A stretch of 63,414 bases of DNA from contig JAFGDS010000100.1 of assembly GCA_016931995.1 (NCBI GenBank), forward strand, positions 1-63,414. The letters are read 5' to 3'. Below, piece by piece: positions 17,918 through 26,796 of this stretch (the first letter of the stretch is position 1; the number at the start of each line of letters is the position of its first letter). The position numbers and the translations under genes were made by a program. The notes below the pieces were generated by a model. The model was not told the origin of the DNA. It did no database searches and saw only the letters and a list, made by a program, of their open reading frames with translations. This stretch comes from Pirellulales bacterium (GTDB lineage: Bacteria > Planctomycetota > Planctomycetia > Pirellulales > Thermoguttaceae).

Positions 17918-17966
17918 ACACGTGCTACATGATCCGCCGCGAGCATTGGAACAGAAAGGGCCGTTC

Positions 17967-19754
17967 ATGTTGGATTTGGGATCGTCCGCGCGGGGGACTC
18001 GTTGGGGGGCGGTGGTGGCGATCGCCCTCGTGTTGGCGACGGCCGGCGCGGCCCGGGGAGGCGGCGGACCGGAGAATCTCCTTCTGGTGGTTAATTCCCG
18101 CAGCAGCGAATCGCTGGCCGTGGCCAACGCGTACGCGCGCCTGCGCGGCGTCCCGCCGATCAACGTTGTCTACGTGCCTTGGGATCCGAAGAAGCCGACC
18201 ACCGACGTGGAGTCCTTCCGCGAGGAGATTCTGCGGCCCGTATTGGACGCGATCAACCGCCGACGACTGACCAACCAAATCGACTACGTGGCGTATTCGA
18301 GCGGCTTCCCGTGGGAGATGGATCTGGAGGGCGACGTCAAACGGTTTCTCGACGAGTTGCCCTCGGGCAAGAAGCCCGAATGGCCGAAGATCCTGACCAA
18401 ACGCGGCTCCCTTTCCGGTTTGACCTACCTTTGGCAGGCGGTCATGGCCCGCGAGGTCGAGTACGTGGGCCTCTCGGCCAACCGGTATATGCGCGTCATG
18501 GACGGCGACCGGCAGAAGGAGCCGACCATGGCCTTCCACGGCCGGCTGCAATTCGATCCGGCGGGGAAGACCGTGGCCTCGGGGGGGCGGTCCTATCTGC
18601 TCTCGATCGTGCTCGGCGAGGTGGCCAACGAGCAACGGCGGGGCAATACGCTCGGCGAGGCGATGCAATGTCTCGAGCGGAGCGCCGCCGCCGACGGGAC
18701 CCGGCCCCGCGGGACGATCTACTACGCGGCAAACGGCAAGATCCGCTCCACGGTCCGGGAGCCGCTCTTTCCCACGGCGGTCAAGGCGCTGGGCGAGTTG
18801 GGCGTGACCGCCGAGATCGTTCGCGGCGACATCCCCAACAACCGCGCCGACGTTCAGGGCGTCATGATGGGCGTGGACAGCTTCGATTGGGCCCGCTCCG
18901 GCAGCGCGATCCGGCCCGGCGCCATCGCGGACAATCTGACCAGTTCCGGAGGAGTGATGACGCCGACCCAAAGCCAGACGTGCCTGACGGACTACATTCG
19001 CTACGGCGCGGCGGGCTCAAGCGGCACGGTCTTCGAGCCGTTTGCCATCCCGCCGAAGTTCCCCAGCCCCATGATCCACGTCCACTACGCCCGCGGCTGC
19101 TCCCTGGCCGAGGCCTTTTATCAATCGGTCCACGGACCGTACCAACTTTTGATCGTGGGCGACCCGCTCTGCCAGCCCTGGGCGCGGCTACCGGAGGTGA
19201 GCGTGGCGGGCGTCGAGCCGGGGGCGACCGTCCGCGGCACGGTGGCGCTGGAACCGTCGGCCACTCTCGACGACGGGCAAACCATCGACCATTTCGAATT
19301 GTTCGTTGACGGCTTGTTGGCGGGCCGGGCGGCGCCGGGCGAAAAAATGTCGTTCGATAGCGCCCTGTTGGCCGACGGGCGCCACGAGCTGCGCGTGGTG
19401 GGCGTGGGACCCGCGCCTATTTGCAGCCGCGGCCGCGCGGTCCTGGCCATCCAATCGGCCAATCACGACCGCTCGATCGAGGCCGCCTGCGACCAAACCG
19501 AGGCGCCGTTGGGCGGGACGCTCACGGTCACGGCCTCGTGTCCCGGCGCGTCGCGGATCGGGATCTACCAGAACCACCGGCTGGTCGGTGGAATCGACGG
19601 CGCCGAGGGCAAGGCGGACGTGCCCACCTCGGCGCTGGGCCTGGGGCCGGTCCGTCTCGAAGTCCTCGGCTACTTCAACGCCCCCAGCCCGAAAGACCGC
19701 GTCGCCGCCGCGCCGATCGACGTGACAATTCAGGTCCCGGGGAATAAGAAGTAG
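17967..19754 (+). CDS. TIGR03790-family secreted protein
   Basis: The protein has 595 residues. The ATG at 17967 has AGAAAGGG upstream and starts a signal peptide (WGAVVAIALVLATAGAARGG). The first domain begins ENLLLVVNSRSSESLAVANA and GVPPINVVYVPWD, which is characteristic of TIGR03790, a family of unknown function in planctomycetes and relatives. The block HVHYARGCSLAEAFYQSVHG followed by PYQLLIVGDPLCQPWA ends that domain. The remainder, from about residue 415, looks like beta-sandwich modules (VRGTVALEPSATLDDGQTID, DGRHELRVVGVG). The larger open frame starting at 17685 lies within lutC and is not real. The gene converges on the gene at 19774-20733. Confidence 0.82.
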   Translation: MLDLGSSARGTRWGAVVAIALVLATAGAARGGGGPENLLLVVNSRSSESLAVANAYARLRGVPPINVVYVPWDPKKPTTDVESFREEILRPVLDAINRRRLTNQIDYVAYSSGFPWEMDLEGDVKRFLDELPSGKKPEWPKILTKRGSLSGLTYLWQAVMAREVEYVGLSANRYMRVMDGDRQKEPTMAFHGRLQFDPAGKTVASGGRSYLLSIVLGEVANEQRRGNTLGEAMQCLERSAAADGTRPRGTIYYAANGKIRSTVREPLFPTAVKALGELGVTAEIVRGDIPNNRADVQGVMMGVDSFDWARSGSAIRPGAIADNLTSSGGVMTPTQSQTCLTDYIRYGAAGSSGTVFEPFAIPPKFPSPMIHVHYARGCSLAEAFYQSVHGPYQLLIVGDPLCQPWARLPEVSVAGVEPGATVRGTVALEPSATLDDGQTIDHFELFVDGLLAGRAAPGEKMSFDSALLADGRHELRVVGVGPAPICSRGRAVLAIQSANHDRSIEAACDQTEAPLGGTLTVTASCPGASRIGIYQNHRLVGGIDGAEGKADVPTSALGLGPVRLEVLGYFNAPSPKDRVAAAPIDVTIQVPGNKK

Positions 19755-19773
19755 GGATCAGACGAGGGATCGA

Positions 19774-20733
19774 TCACCGATTCTCCTCGCGAGGCCCGCG
19801 ACGCCGGGTTCGCCGGTGGACGTAATACGTGACCGCCACGGCCACAAGCAACGCGACGGCGGCGGCCCAGAGGAAGTCGGTTCCGCGGGGAGGCGCCGCG
19901 GGAACCCCCGGCGGCCGCGGCCGCCAGTCCACGCCGCGGGCGAGCAAAAGCGGGGCCACCTCCATGCCGCGCTTCGATCGGTAAAGCCACCGCTTGAAGA
20001 CGAAACCCGTCACCGCGACCGGCTCCGCCAGGCCGTCGCCGGTCGGGAAGCCCTCGGGCAGTTCCAGGCAATAGACGACCACCGGCCAGCCGGGGCTATC
20101 CTCCGGCTCGATCCAGAGCTGATCGTAGCGGGCGATGCCCGCCGCGTTGGACGGCGGCTCCTTGCGCAGCGCCCCGCGAACCGTGCCGCGGACCGTGACC
20201 AACTCGCCGCGATACGCCGGCAACTGCTCGAACAGCTCGATCCGTGTCACGCGGCCAATCGACGCCTTGGCTAGAGCCGCCGGCTCGGTCCGGGCAAGAA
20301 TCTTCAAGAGGCCGAACCAAGCCGCGTCTTCGGCGGGCCGCAACACGGTGTTGTCCTTGATCGCCGCTAGCCACTCGGCCGGAACGTCCGGGCGGCGCCG
20401 GTCTTTGGGTTCGCCTGGCGGTTTCACCGGTGGTTCGGTCGCCACCGGCTCGGCCGCCGTTGCGTCGTCGTCGGGTCCGGCCAAGCGGATCGTGCCAGGT
20501 TCGTCCTCGGGAACTGGGTCCGCATGGCGCGGCGGCGCGAGCGGTGGCTCTTGCGACGCAGCCGACTCGTCCAATCGCGCGAACCACGTCCAATTGGCCG
20601 GCTTTCGGGCCTCGACGGCCAGGATCACCACCAATCCCAGCGCCCCGACCAACAGAAGCAGGCGTCCCTGCTCGCGTCGCGAGAAGTAGTCGCGCGGCCT
20701 GGGCTTGTCGGGAATGCGAGCCAATCGAACCAT
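19774..20733 (-). CDS. Membrane protein, paralogue of the lipoprotein-like protein at 3492-4451
   Basis: The protein has 319 residues. The N-terminus has a helix at LLLLVGALGLVVILAVEA after a basic segment (RDYFSRREQGR). A Pro-rich linker and a central domain with YRGELVTVRGTVRGALRKEP and VVYCLELPEGFPTGDG follow. A second helix, FLWAAAVALLVAVAVTYYV, lies near the end with a basic tail. The central domain and C-terminal helix match the protein encoded at 3492-4451. The beta-rich VTVRGTVRG segment resembles an OB-like fold, which is inference. The function is unknown. The gene starts beside a REP-type cluster. Confidence 0.68.
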   Translation of the reverse strand: MVRLARIPDKPRPRDYFSRREQGRLLLLVGALGLVVILAVEARKPANWTWFARLDESAASQEPPLAPPRHADPVPEDEPGTIRLAGPDDDATAAEPVATEPPVKPPGEPKDRRRPDVPAEWLAAIKDNTVLRPAEDAAWFGLLKILARTEPAALAKASIGRVTRIELFEQLPAYRGELVTVRGTVRGALRKEPPSNAAGIARYDQLWIEPEDSPGWPVVVYCLELPEGFPTGDGLAEPVAVTGFVFKRWLYRSKRGMEVAPLLLARGVDWRPRPPGVPAAPPRGTDFLWAAAVALLVAVAVTYYVHRRTRRRGPREENR

Positions 20734-20741
20734 GTTCGCGC

Positions 20742-20912
20742 CCTTGGAGTGCGGCGACTTGTCGCCGCTTTCGCCTGGTTTCGTCGCGAGAACAAGTGTA
20801 CCACTGGCTTGGCCGGTGCTGAATCCTCAGCGCTCCAAGGCACTGGCGAAGCCAGTGGCACACTCGGCGATCACGCCCTCCAGGAAGCCGCGACAAGTCG
20901 CCACACTCCAAG
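20742..20912. repeat. Composite palindromes: GGCGACTTGTCGCC units around REP-like pair, copy 4
   Basis: GCGGCGACTTGTCGCCGC (about 20751-20768) is followed by a REP pair at 20797-20862. An inverted partner of the first unit, CCGCGACAAGTCGCCACACT, lies at about 20888-20907. The whole cluster sits between the divergent genes at 19774-20733 and 21092. It is the most complete composite in the window. Confidence 0.7.
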
Positions 20913-21091
20913 AGACCCCCGAATAGGTTGTTACTTCCGACGCGACAGGGCTGCGGGGGTGGTTATAATGAACCGGTACGGGAGCCCTCGATTCGTCCCG
21001 GGGTTACCCTCTGATCTGGGGGTGTGGAATAAGTCTCCACGTGACAGGCGAACGGGTAGGGAGAGCGGCCTGTCACCTCGACGGCCCGCGG

Positions 21092-21631
21092 ATGGCCTCC
21101 GCGGCCAGTGAGGAGCGACCGGCCTTGGCGTTATCCGGGTCCGAATTTGACCGTTTGGTGGACGCCCACGCGGCGACGTTGTACCGCATGGCGTACCGGA
21201 TGGTGGGCGATCGCCACGAGGCCGAGGATCTCGTCCAGGATACGTTCCGATCGGCGTGGACCAGCCGGGCGTCGTTCGAGCCGGGCCGGAGCGATCGGGC
21301 GTGGCTCGTGTCGATCCTGCGGCGGCGCTCCGCCGACCATTGGCGGCGCCGGCGCCTGCCGATGATTGTCGGAGGTGGGTTGCCCCCGGAGGTCCGCGTC
21401 GAAGGAGACGATCCCTTGCACGACCGCTTCACCGACGCCGTGCAGCACGCGCTGGATGCCCTGCCGGGCGAGTTGCGCGAGTCGCTGCTTTTGGTCGTGG
21501 TGGGCGAATTGACGCACCGCGAGGCGGCCCGCGAGCTGGGCGTGCCCCTGGGCACCGTCCTGTCGCGCGTCAGCCGCGCCCGGGCGCGATTGCGTAAACT
21601 GCTGTTGGAGGTGGACCGTCGGACGGGATAG
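21092..21631 (+). CDS. ECF-type RNA polymerase sigma factor
   Basis: From the ATG at 21092 the product is 179 residues; a GTG at 21041 would add 17, and neither has a good ribosome-binding site. Region 2 is clear: FDRLVDAHAATLYRMAYRMV, GDRHEAEDLVQDTFRSAW. Region 4 is HALDALPGELRESLLLVVVG followed by the helix-turn-helix ELTHREAARELGVPLGTVLS. It lies 168 bp upstream of a membrane protein with an anti-sigma-like layout, which is its likely regulatory partner. Confidence 0.88.
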   Translation: MASAASEERPALALSGSEFDRLVDAHAATLYRMAYRMVGDRHEAEDLVQDTFRSAWTSRASFEPGRSDRAWLVSILRRRSADHWRRRRLPMIVGGGLPPEVRVEGDDPLHDRFTDAVQHALDALPGELRESLLLVVVGELTHREAARELGVPLGTVLSRVSRARARLRKLLLEVDRRTG

Positions 21632-21652
21632 TTGGGCGCCAAGCCCATCCGA

Positions 21653-21716
21653 GTGCCACTGGCCCCGCCAGTGCCTTGGAACACCGGGAAGTTGACACTG
21701 GCAGAGCCAGTGGCAC
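21653..21716. repeat. REP-like palindrome pair, copy 5
   Basis: GTGCCACTGGCCCCGCCAGT is followed by GACACTGGCAGAGCCAGTGG. It lies between the sigma factor stop and the next gene on the same strand, so it would be transcribed with them. Confidence 0.72.
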
Positions 21717-21799
21717 TCGCGGTCAGGAGGCCGCTTGCGGCTTCGCAATGGTGAAAAACGCACGGGTCTTCTGGAAGACGTACCAGTCAAGATGTTGAA

Positions 21800-23332
21800 A
21801 TGGGGACGCGGGTGAGTCCGTTGGATCCTAATGTCGAAGCGTGGCTCGACGACCGGCTGCGGGACGTTCCGGTTCCGCCCGGGCTCGCGTCGCGGCTGCG
21901 CGCCATTCCTCTGGAGCAAGACGGCGACCTCGACGCGGCCGTGCGCGACGTGGCGGTTCCGCTGGATCTCCGCGCGCGGCTGAGCCGGATCGCCCGGCGA
22001 CCGCGGCGCGGGCGACGGCTCGTCTCGTCGATCGTGGCCGCGTCGCTGGTGGTGGGTGTCGCCTTGGGATATCTGGGCGCCGTGGCGGGCCTCATGCGGA
22101 GCAGCTACGCGCGTCGCGACGATCGGCCGGCGGCCCGGGTCGAGCCACCCCGGCGGGTTCGGCCGGCCTTGGTAACCAGCAAGGACATGATCTCCGCCCC
22201 GCTGGCCGAAGAGACAGCCCCGCCCGACGTATTCCGCGACGTGCTCGCCCCGCGGGAAGGCCTTTGGGTGGATGATCCCTCGCCGAGCGACCTGGGCGTT
22301 TTTCCGCTGGACCAGGACCACGCGGAGGTCGATCCGCTCCTGGACCTGAGTCTGTATCGCGGCGGCGTGCTGGGTTCGCCGGCCAAGGTGGAACAGCTTC
22401 CGGAGTTGAAGGAGGCGCCGGCCTTGGCGCGACGGGGCGTGGAGTTTCCGCTCGTGCCGGGATTTGACGTGGCCTGGCTGGAGATAACGGGCGTCCACCC
22501 GTTCGTCTCGCCCGCCGCCCATCCCGCGCTTCGCGCCAGCGTGGTGCCGTTGAGCGTGGGCACGACGAGCTACGAGCGGGCGTGGCGGCTCGTGGAGGCC
22601 AACAAACCGCTCCCGCCGGCGGAGATCCGCACGGAGGAATTCCTCGCGGCGATCGACTACGCCTTCGCGCGGCCGGAGCACGAAGCGATGGAGCTTCATC
22701 TCCTGGCGGGCCCGTCGCTGACCGATCCGCGATTGCGGCTGCTTCAGGTGGGCGTGCAGGCCCGCGACGCCGCCTCCGGCGGCGAGGTCTCGACGAATTC
22801 GTCGCAACCGGTCGCCCGCAACGTCCGGCTGGAGGTGTCCTTCGAGCCGAAGGTGGTGGGGCTCTATCGCCTGCTGGGGCACGAGGGCACGTCGATGGCC
22901 GGTCTTCGCGCGGCCAAGCTCGATACGGATTTTGCCGCGGGACAGTCGGCCACGGCCGTTTTCGAGATCGCGACCATTCCCGAGGCGCAGGGCGAGGCGG
23001 CGCTGGTCCGGTTGAGCTGGATCGACGCGGCCACCGGCGAAGCCCGCGAGCTGGTCCGGACGATCCAATCCGGCGACCTGCACGCGGCCAAGACACTCCC
23101 CGAGGCGCCGGCGTCGGTGCAGGCGGCGGCCGTGGCGGCGCTCGGCGCGGAGGTGTTGCGGGGTAGCCCGTTCGTGCGGATTCGCCCCGTGCCCATCACG
23201 CTGGCCCACGTGCTGCAAGTGACGCGATTTCTCGATCCCGCGTTGGTCCAGAACCCATCCTTCGTGAGATACGTCTCCCTTCTGGAGAAGGCCCAGCGAG
23301 CCAACCCCGCGCGGCGGAGCCGGCAACGGTAG
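21800..23332 (+). CDS. YfbK-like membrane protein lacking the VWA domain; candidate anti-sigma factor
   Basis: The protein has 510 residues. The N-terminal soluble part (residues 1-70) contains a repeated motif, RDVPVPPGLASRLRAI and RDVAVPLDLRARLSRI. A helix follows at 74-98. Residues 250-324 (VPLSVGTTSYERAWRLVEAN, LPPAEIRTEEFLAAIDYAF, LLQVGVQARDA) match the segment before the VWA domain in E. coli YfbK-type proteins. Residues 341-460 (VRLEVSFEPKVVGLYRLLGH, FAAGQSATAVFEI) match the segment after it (DUF3520-like). The VWA domain itself is absent: the two flanks are joined by about 16 residues. Its place after an ECF sigma gene and the cytosol-helix-exterior layout suggest an anti-sigma role, which is inference. 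Confidence 0.72.
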   Translation: MGTRVSPLDPNVEAWLDDRLRDVPVPPGLASRLRAIPLEQDGDLDAAVRDVAVPLDLRARLSRIARRPRRGRRLVSSIVAASLVVGVALGYLGAVAGLMRSSYARRDDRPAARVEPPRRVRPALVTSKDMISAPLAEETAPPDVFRDVLAPREGLWVDDPSPSDLGVFPLDQDHAEVDPLLDLSLYRGGVLGSPAKVEQLPELKEAPALARRGVEFPLVPGFDVAWLEITGVHPFVSPAAHPALRASVVPLSVGTTSYERAWRLVEANKPLPPAEIRTEEFLAAIDYAFARPEHEAMELHLLAGPSLTDPRLRLLQVGVQARDAASGGEVSTNSSQPVARNVRLEVSFEPKVVGLYRLLGHEGTSMAGLRAAKLDTDFAAGQSATAVFEIATIPEAQGEAALVRLSWIDAATGEARELVRTIQSGDLHAAKTLPEAPASVQAAAVAALGAEVLRGSPFVRIRPVPITLAHVLQVTRFLDPALVQNPSFVRYVSLLEKAQRANPARRSRQR

Positions 23333-23568
23333 GCGTGGGGTTGGGTTGTGCCGAATGTGTCGCTTGGGCGGGATGAACCGCGGCGTTCTGTCGCGGGCGT
23401 ACAGTGTCCCGCGTCGCCGGGGAAAAAAAGGGGGAATACTTGAAGGCGTGACGAGTTGTTTGATTTCACGGAAGTCTTGGTAGAATGGAGATTTGGCTCC
23501 ATCCAGACGGCGCCGGAACCCGTCTGAGGGCGTGCCACCGTGACGGTGCGACGCCGAGCAAAGTACCC

Positions 23569-26500
23569 ATGACGCACCCCATGCGACGACTGGTTTTCTT
23601 GTTCGCCTGCGGGATCCCGTGGCTATTGGCCGCGGGGCCGGCGGGGGCGGTCGAGCCGTGGCAGCCGTTTCTGGACCGGCTGCGCCAAGCCCAGATGTTC
23701 GACATGGCCTTGGCCTATCTCGACCAGATGGCCACGAGTCCCTTGTGTCCATCCGAATTGAAGGACGTGCTCGACTACGAAGCGGGCGTGACGCTCATGG
23801 CGCAATCGCGGACGCTTCGCGCGCCATCGGAGCGGGCACAGGCGCTCGACGCGGCGCAGCAGCGCCTCGGGGCGTTCCTCTCCGCCCACCGCGACCACCC
23901 CATGGCCGCCAGCGCGACGATCCAGTTGGCCAACGTCCTGGTCGAGCGGGGACGGATGAAGGCGGAGGACGCCCAGCGACCCGTCCGCCTGCCCGACGAG
24001 AAGAAACAACTCCTGGAGGAAGCGCGAGCCCTTTACGACGAGGCGAAGAAGGAGTTCACCCGAACCGAAGAGCATTTCGTCGAGGCGCTCAAGGGACTGC
24101 CCACCGGGTTGATCGACCCGAAGGACGTCAAGCTGATCGACCGGCGGGCCCAGGCGCGACGCGACCTGGTCCAGGCGCGGATCGTGTTGGCCACCGTGGT
24201 CCACGAGCAGGCAATGACGTATCCGGAGGAAAGCAAGCGGCGCAAGGAGCTTCTGAAGGACGCGGCCGCGCGGTTCCACGACGTCTTCGACAAATTCAAC
24301 GAGAGAAACGTTTACGCCGCCCCCTTTGCCCGAATGAACGAAGGGCGATGCCACAAGGAACTGGGCGATTTCAAGCGGGCGGGGGAGATCTTCGACGAGC
24401 TGCTCCTGGGCAAGGGCGACCAAGGGCCCATGCGCGATCTGAAGATCAAGACCCTTGTCCTGGCTCTGCAGGTGGCGCTCGATCCGAAGGTGAACAAACC
24501 CGCCGAGGCCATCGAGAAATACGAGGCGTGGCTGGCGGCCGCGCCAGGCGTCGAATCGAATCCCGACGCGATGGCCGCGCGGATTCTCGGCGGCCGGGCC
24601 TACCTCGAGGCGGCCCGGGCGCTGGGGGCGAGCGATCCGAAGCGGACGAAGCTCGTCGCCAGCGCCTACCAGACGCTGGAGTTCGTCACGCGGTTTCCCG
24701 GCGAGCAACAGCGCGAGGCCCGCGTGCTGCTGCTCGATCCGCTCTTCGGCAAACGCGACGCGCCCGAGACGACCCCCACGACCTTCGCCGAGGCCCGCGA
24801 CCGCGGCCGCGCGGCGTTCGAGCGGGCGCAAGTGGCCGACGCGCAGGACCGCATCGACCTGCAACGGGGCGTCACCGAGAACCACGAACGCTACGTGAAG
24901 GAGATCGCCGAGGGCCGCGCGGACGCGAAAAGATGCTACCAGATGGCCCTGGGCATGATCGCGCCGGAGACGCCCGTGGAGGACGTCAACGTCATCCGCT
25001 ACCACCTGGCTCACCTGTGCCTGAGCGAAGAGGACTATTACGACGCGGCGGTGCTGGGCGAGTTCCTGGCGGATCGCTATCCCGAAAGCGCGGCGGCCCG
25101 TCCGGCGGCCCTGGTGGCCCTGGGCGCCTTTGCGCGGCTTTTCAACGCGGCCGCGCCGGGTCCGACGAAGGACTTCGCCCATGCCCGCATGATCGCCGTG
25201 GCCAACGCCATCACCGAGCGCTGGCCCGCCAGCACGGAAGCCGCCGACGCCTGGGCGAGCCTGGCGCAAATGGCGATCCTCGGCGGTGATCTCGCCCGGG
25301 CGCGAGAGTATTTCGAGAAGCTGCCTGCCGACGCGCCCGGCCGGGCAACGGCCGCGCTGCGGCTGGGCCGCGCGCTGTGGGAGGCCTACCTCGACGCCAA
25401 CCGGGCGGACGCCCCCGGCGCGGCCCCGCCGCCCGAGCGCGAGGCGACGCTCGCCCAGGCCAGGACGTTTCTCGCCGATGGGCTGGCCCGGCTGCCGGAC
25501 GAAGAAGAAGTGGATCTGGCCGTCCTGGCGGCCGCACTGTCGCTGGCTCAAATCGACCTTCGCGACGGCAAACCGGCCGACGCGGCGGCCGTGCTGGAGA
25601 ATCCGAAGTTTGGGCCGCTGGCCCTGGTGAGGGCGAAGCGTCCGGCGGCGTCGGGACAGCAGACGATTCAAGAGACGTACAAGGCGGCGCTTCGGGCGTA
25701 CGTCGCCACGCGGCAGCTCGAAAAGGCCGAAAAGGCCATGGACGCGCTGGAGAAGGCCATCCAGGTCGGCGGCGACGCCGAAGCCGCCGCCACCCTGACC
25801 CGCATCTACGTCGCCCTGGGCCGCGAACTGCAAGACCTGCTCGAATCGCTTCGCAAGGAGGGCAAATCCCAGGAAATGGCCCAAGTGGCCGAAGGGTTTG
25901 AACTCTTCCTCGATCGCATTGCCCAGCGCGACGAAGGCAATACGTTCAACTCGCTCTATTGGGTCGCGCGGACGCTTTCGGGCATGGCGGCCGGGTTCGA
26001 CGCGCCCGGCGGACCGCCGTCGGCCGAAGCCGAGAAGTACTACAAGAAAGCGGCCGCGGCCCACCAGAAGATCCTCGACCTGGCCAAAAAGGACAACGCG
26101 TTCGCTCCCGCCGGCGCGACTTGGGGCGTCGAGGTGGGCCTGGCCACGTGCCTGCGGCGGCTGGGCCAGTATGACAAGGCCATGAACGGTCTGGTCGACG
26201 TGCTCCGCCAACGCAACACCATGGTCGACGCCCAGGTCGAGGCCGCGCGCACGTATCAAGAGTGGGCCGCCACGCCGGGCAATGCGAAGTACTACCTCTT
26301 CGCCATCTCCGGCGGACGCGCCTGGCAGAAGGACGGCCGGCGGGTGAACATCGTCTGGGGATGGGGCAAGATCGCCAAGATGGTCAGCCGGTCGGCCAAG
26401 CATATGGACGTCTTCCACGAAGCCCGGCTCAACCTCGCCCGATGCCGGCTCGAATACGCCCTGACCCTCTCCGGCGCGGAGAGGAAATCCACGCTCCAGC

Positions 26501-26640
26501 AAGCCGAACGCGACGTCACGGTCACCGCGCTGCTTTACCCCGAGCTGGGCGGGCCGAAATGGCGCGGCCAGTACGACTCCTTGCTCAAAAAGATCCAAGA
26601 ACTGCTCGGCAAAAAGCCGGTCGGGCTCGAAAAACCATGA
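23569..26640 (+). CDS. Large secreted tetratricopeptide-repeat protein
   Basis: The product has 1023 residues. I use the ATG at 23569 (or 23581) because a signal peptide follows, LVFLFACGIPWLLAAGPAGA; the longer frame from 23485 lacks one in the right place. The rest is almost all helical with TPR-type spacing, for example ELGDFKRAGEIFDELLLGKG, LSEEDYYDAAVLGEFLADRY and LRRLGQYDKAMNGLVDVLRQ. It is the first gene of an apparent operon with a second TPR protein, TolQ and two TolR proteins. In such clusters a large periplasmic TPR protein may work as a scaffold for the proton-driven complex (inference). Confidence 0.78.
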   Translation: MTHPMRRLVFLFACGIPWLLAAGPAGAVEPWQPFLDRLRQAQMFDMALAYLDQMATSPLCPSELKDVLDYEAGVTLMAQSRTLRAPSERAQALDAAQQRLGAFLSAHRDHPMAASATIQLANVLVERGRMKAEDAQRPVRLPDEKKQLLEEARALYDEAKKEFTRTEEHFVEALKGLPTGLIDPKDVKLIDRRAQARRDLVQARIVLATVVHEQAMTYPEESKRRKELLKDAAARFHDVFDKFNERNVYAAPFARMNEGRCHKELGDFKRAGEIFDELLLGKGDQGPMRDLKIKTLVLALQVALDPKVNKPAEAIEKYEAWLAAAPGVESNPDAMAARILGGRAYLEAARALGASDPKRTKLVASAYQTLEFVTRFPGEQQREARVLLLDPLFGKRDAPETTPTTFAEARDRGRAAFERAQVADAQDRIDLQRGVTENHERYVKEIAEGRADAKRCYQMALGMIAPETPVEDVNVIRYHLAHLCLSEEDYYDAAVLGEFLADRYPESAAARPAALVALGAFARLFNAAAPGPTKDFAHARMIAVANAITERWPASTEAADAWASLAQMAILGGDLARAREYFEKLPADAPGRATAALRLGRALWEAYLDANRADAPGAAPPPEREATLAQARTFLADGLARLPDEEEVDLAVLAAALSLAQIDLRDGKPADAAAVLENPKFGPLALVRAKRPAASGQQTIQETYKAALRAYVATRQLEKAEKAMDALEKAIQVGGDAEAAATLTRIYVALGRELQDLLESLRKEGKSQEMAQVAEGFELFLDRIAQRDEGNTFNSLYWVARTLSGMAAGFDAPGGPPSAEAEKYYKKAAAAHQKILDLAKKDNAFAPAGATWGVEVGLATCLRRLGQYDKAMNGLVDVLRQRNTMVDAQVEAARTYQEWAATPGNAKYYLFAISGGRAWQKDGRRVNIVWGWGKIAKMVSRSAKHMDVFHEARLNLARCRLEYALTLSGAERKSTLQQAERDVTVTALLYPELGGPKWRGQYDSLLKKIQELLGKKPVGLEKP

Positions 26641-26649
26641 ACGACCCCT

Positions 26650-26752
26650 TTGGACCGCGGTGACTTGTCGCCGCTATAATCCGTGTGCCACTGGCCATGC
26701 CAGTGTGGACTACCGTTTGGCCAACAAAAGCACTGGCATGGCCAGTGGCACT
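26650..26752. repeat. Composite palindromes: GGTGACTTGTCGCC unit plus REP-like pair, copy 6
   Basis: TTGGACCGCGGTGACTTGTC (about 26650-26669) belongs to the GGCGACTTGTCGCC family. It is followed by the REP pair GTGCCACTGGCCATGCCAGT (26685-26704) and its mirrored copy ending at 26752. The element lies between two genes of one apparent operon. Confidence 0.72.
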
Positions 26753-26796
26753 CAAATGGCAACCCAAAGCTCGACAATACCGTCGAGGAGACTATC

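Noticed and set aside
23623-26598. 991-residue open frame antisense to the large TPR gene
   Set aside because: It is a GC-rich shadow of a real gene with signal peptide and TPR repeats, and has no domain of its own.
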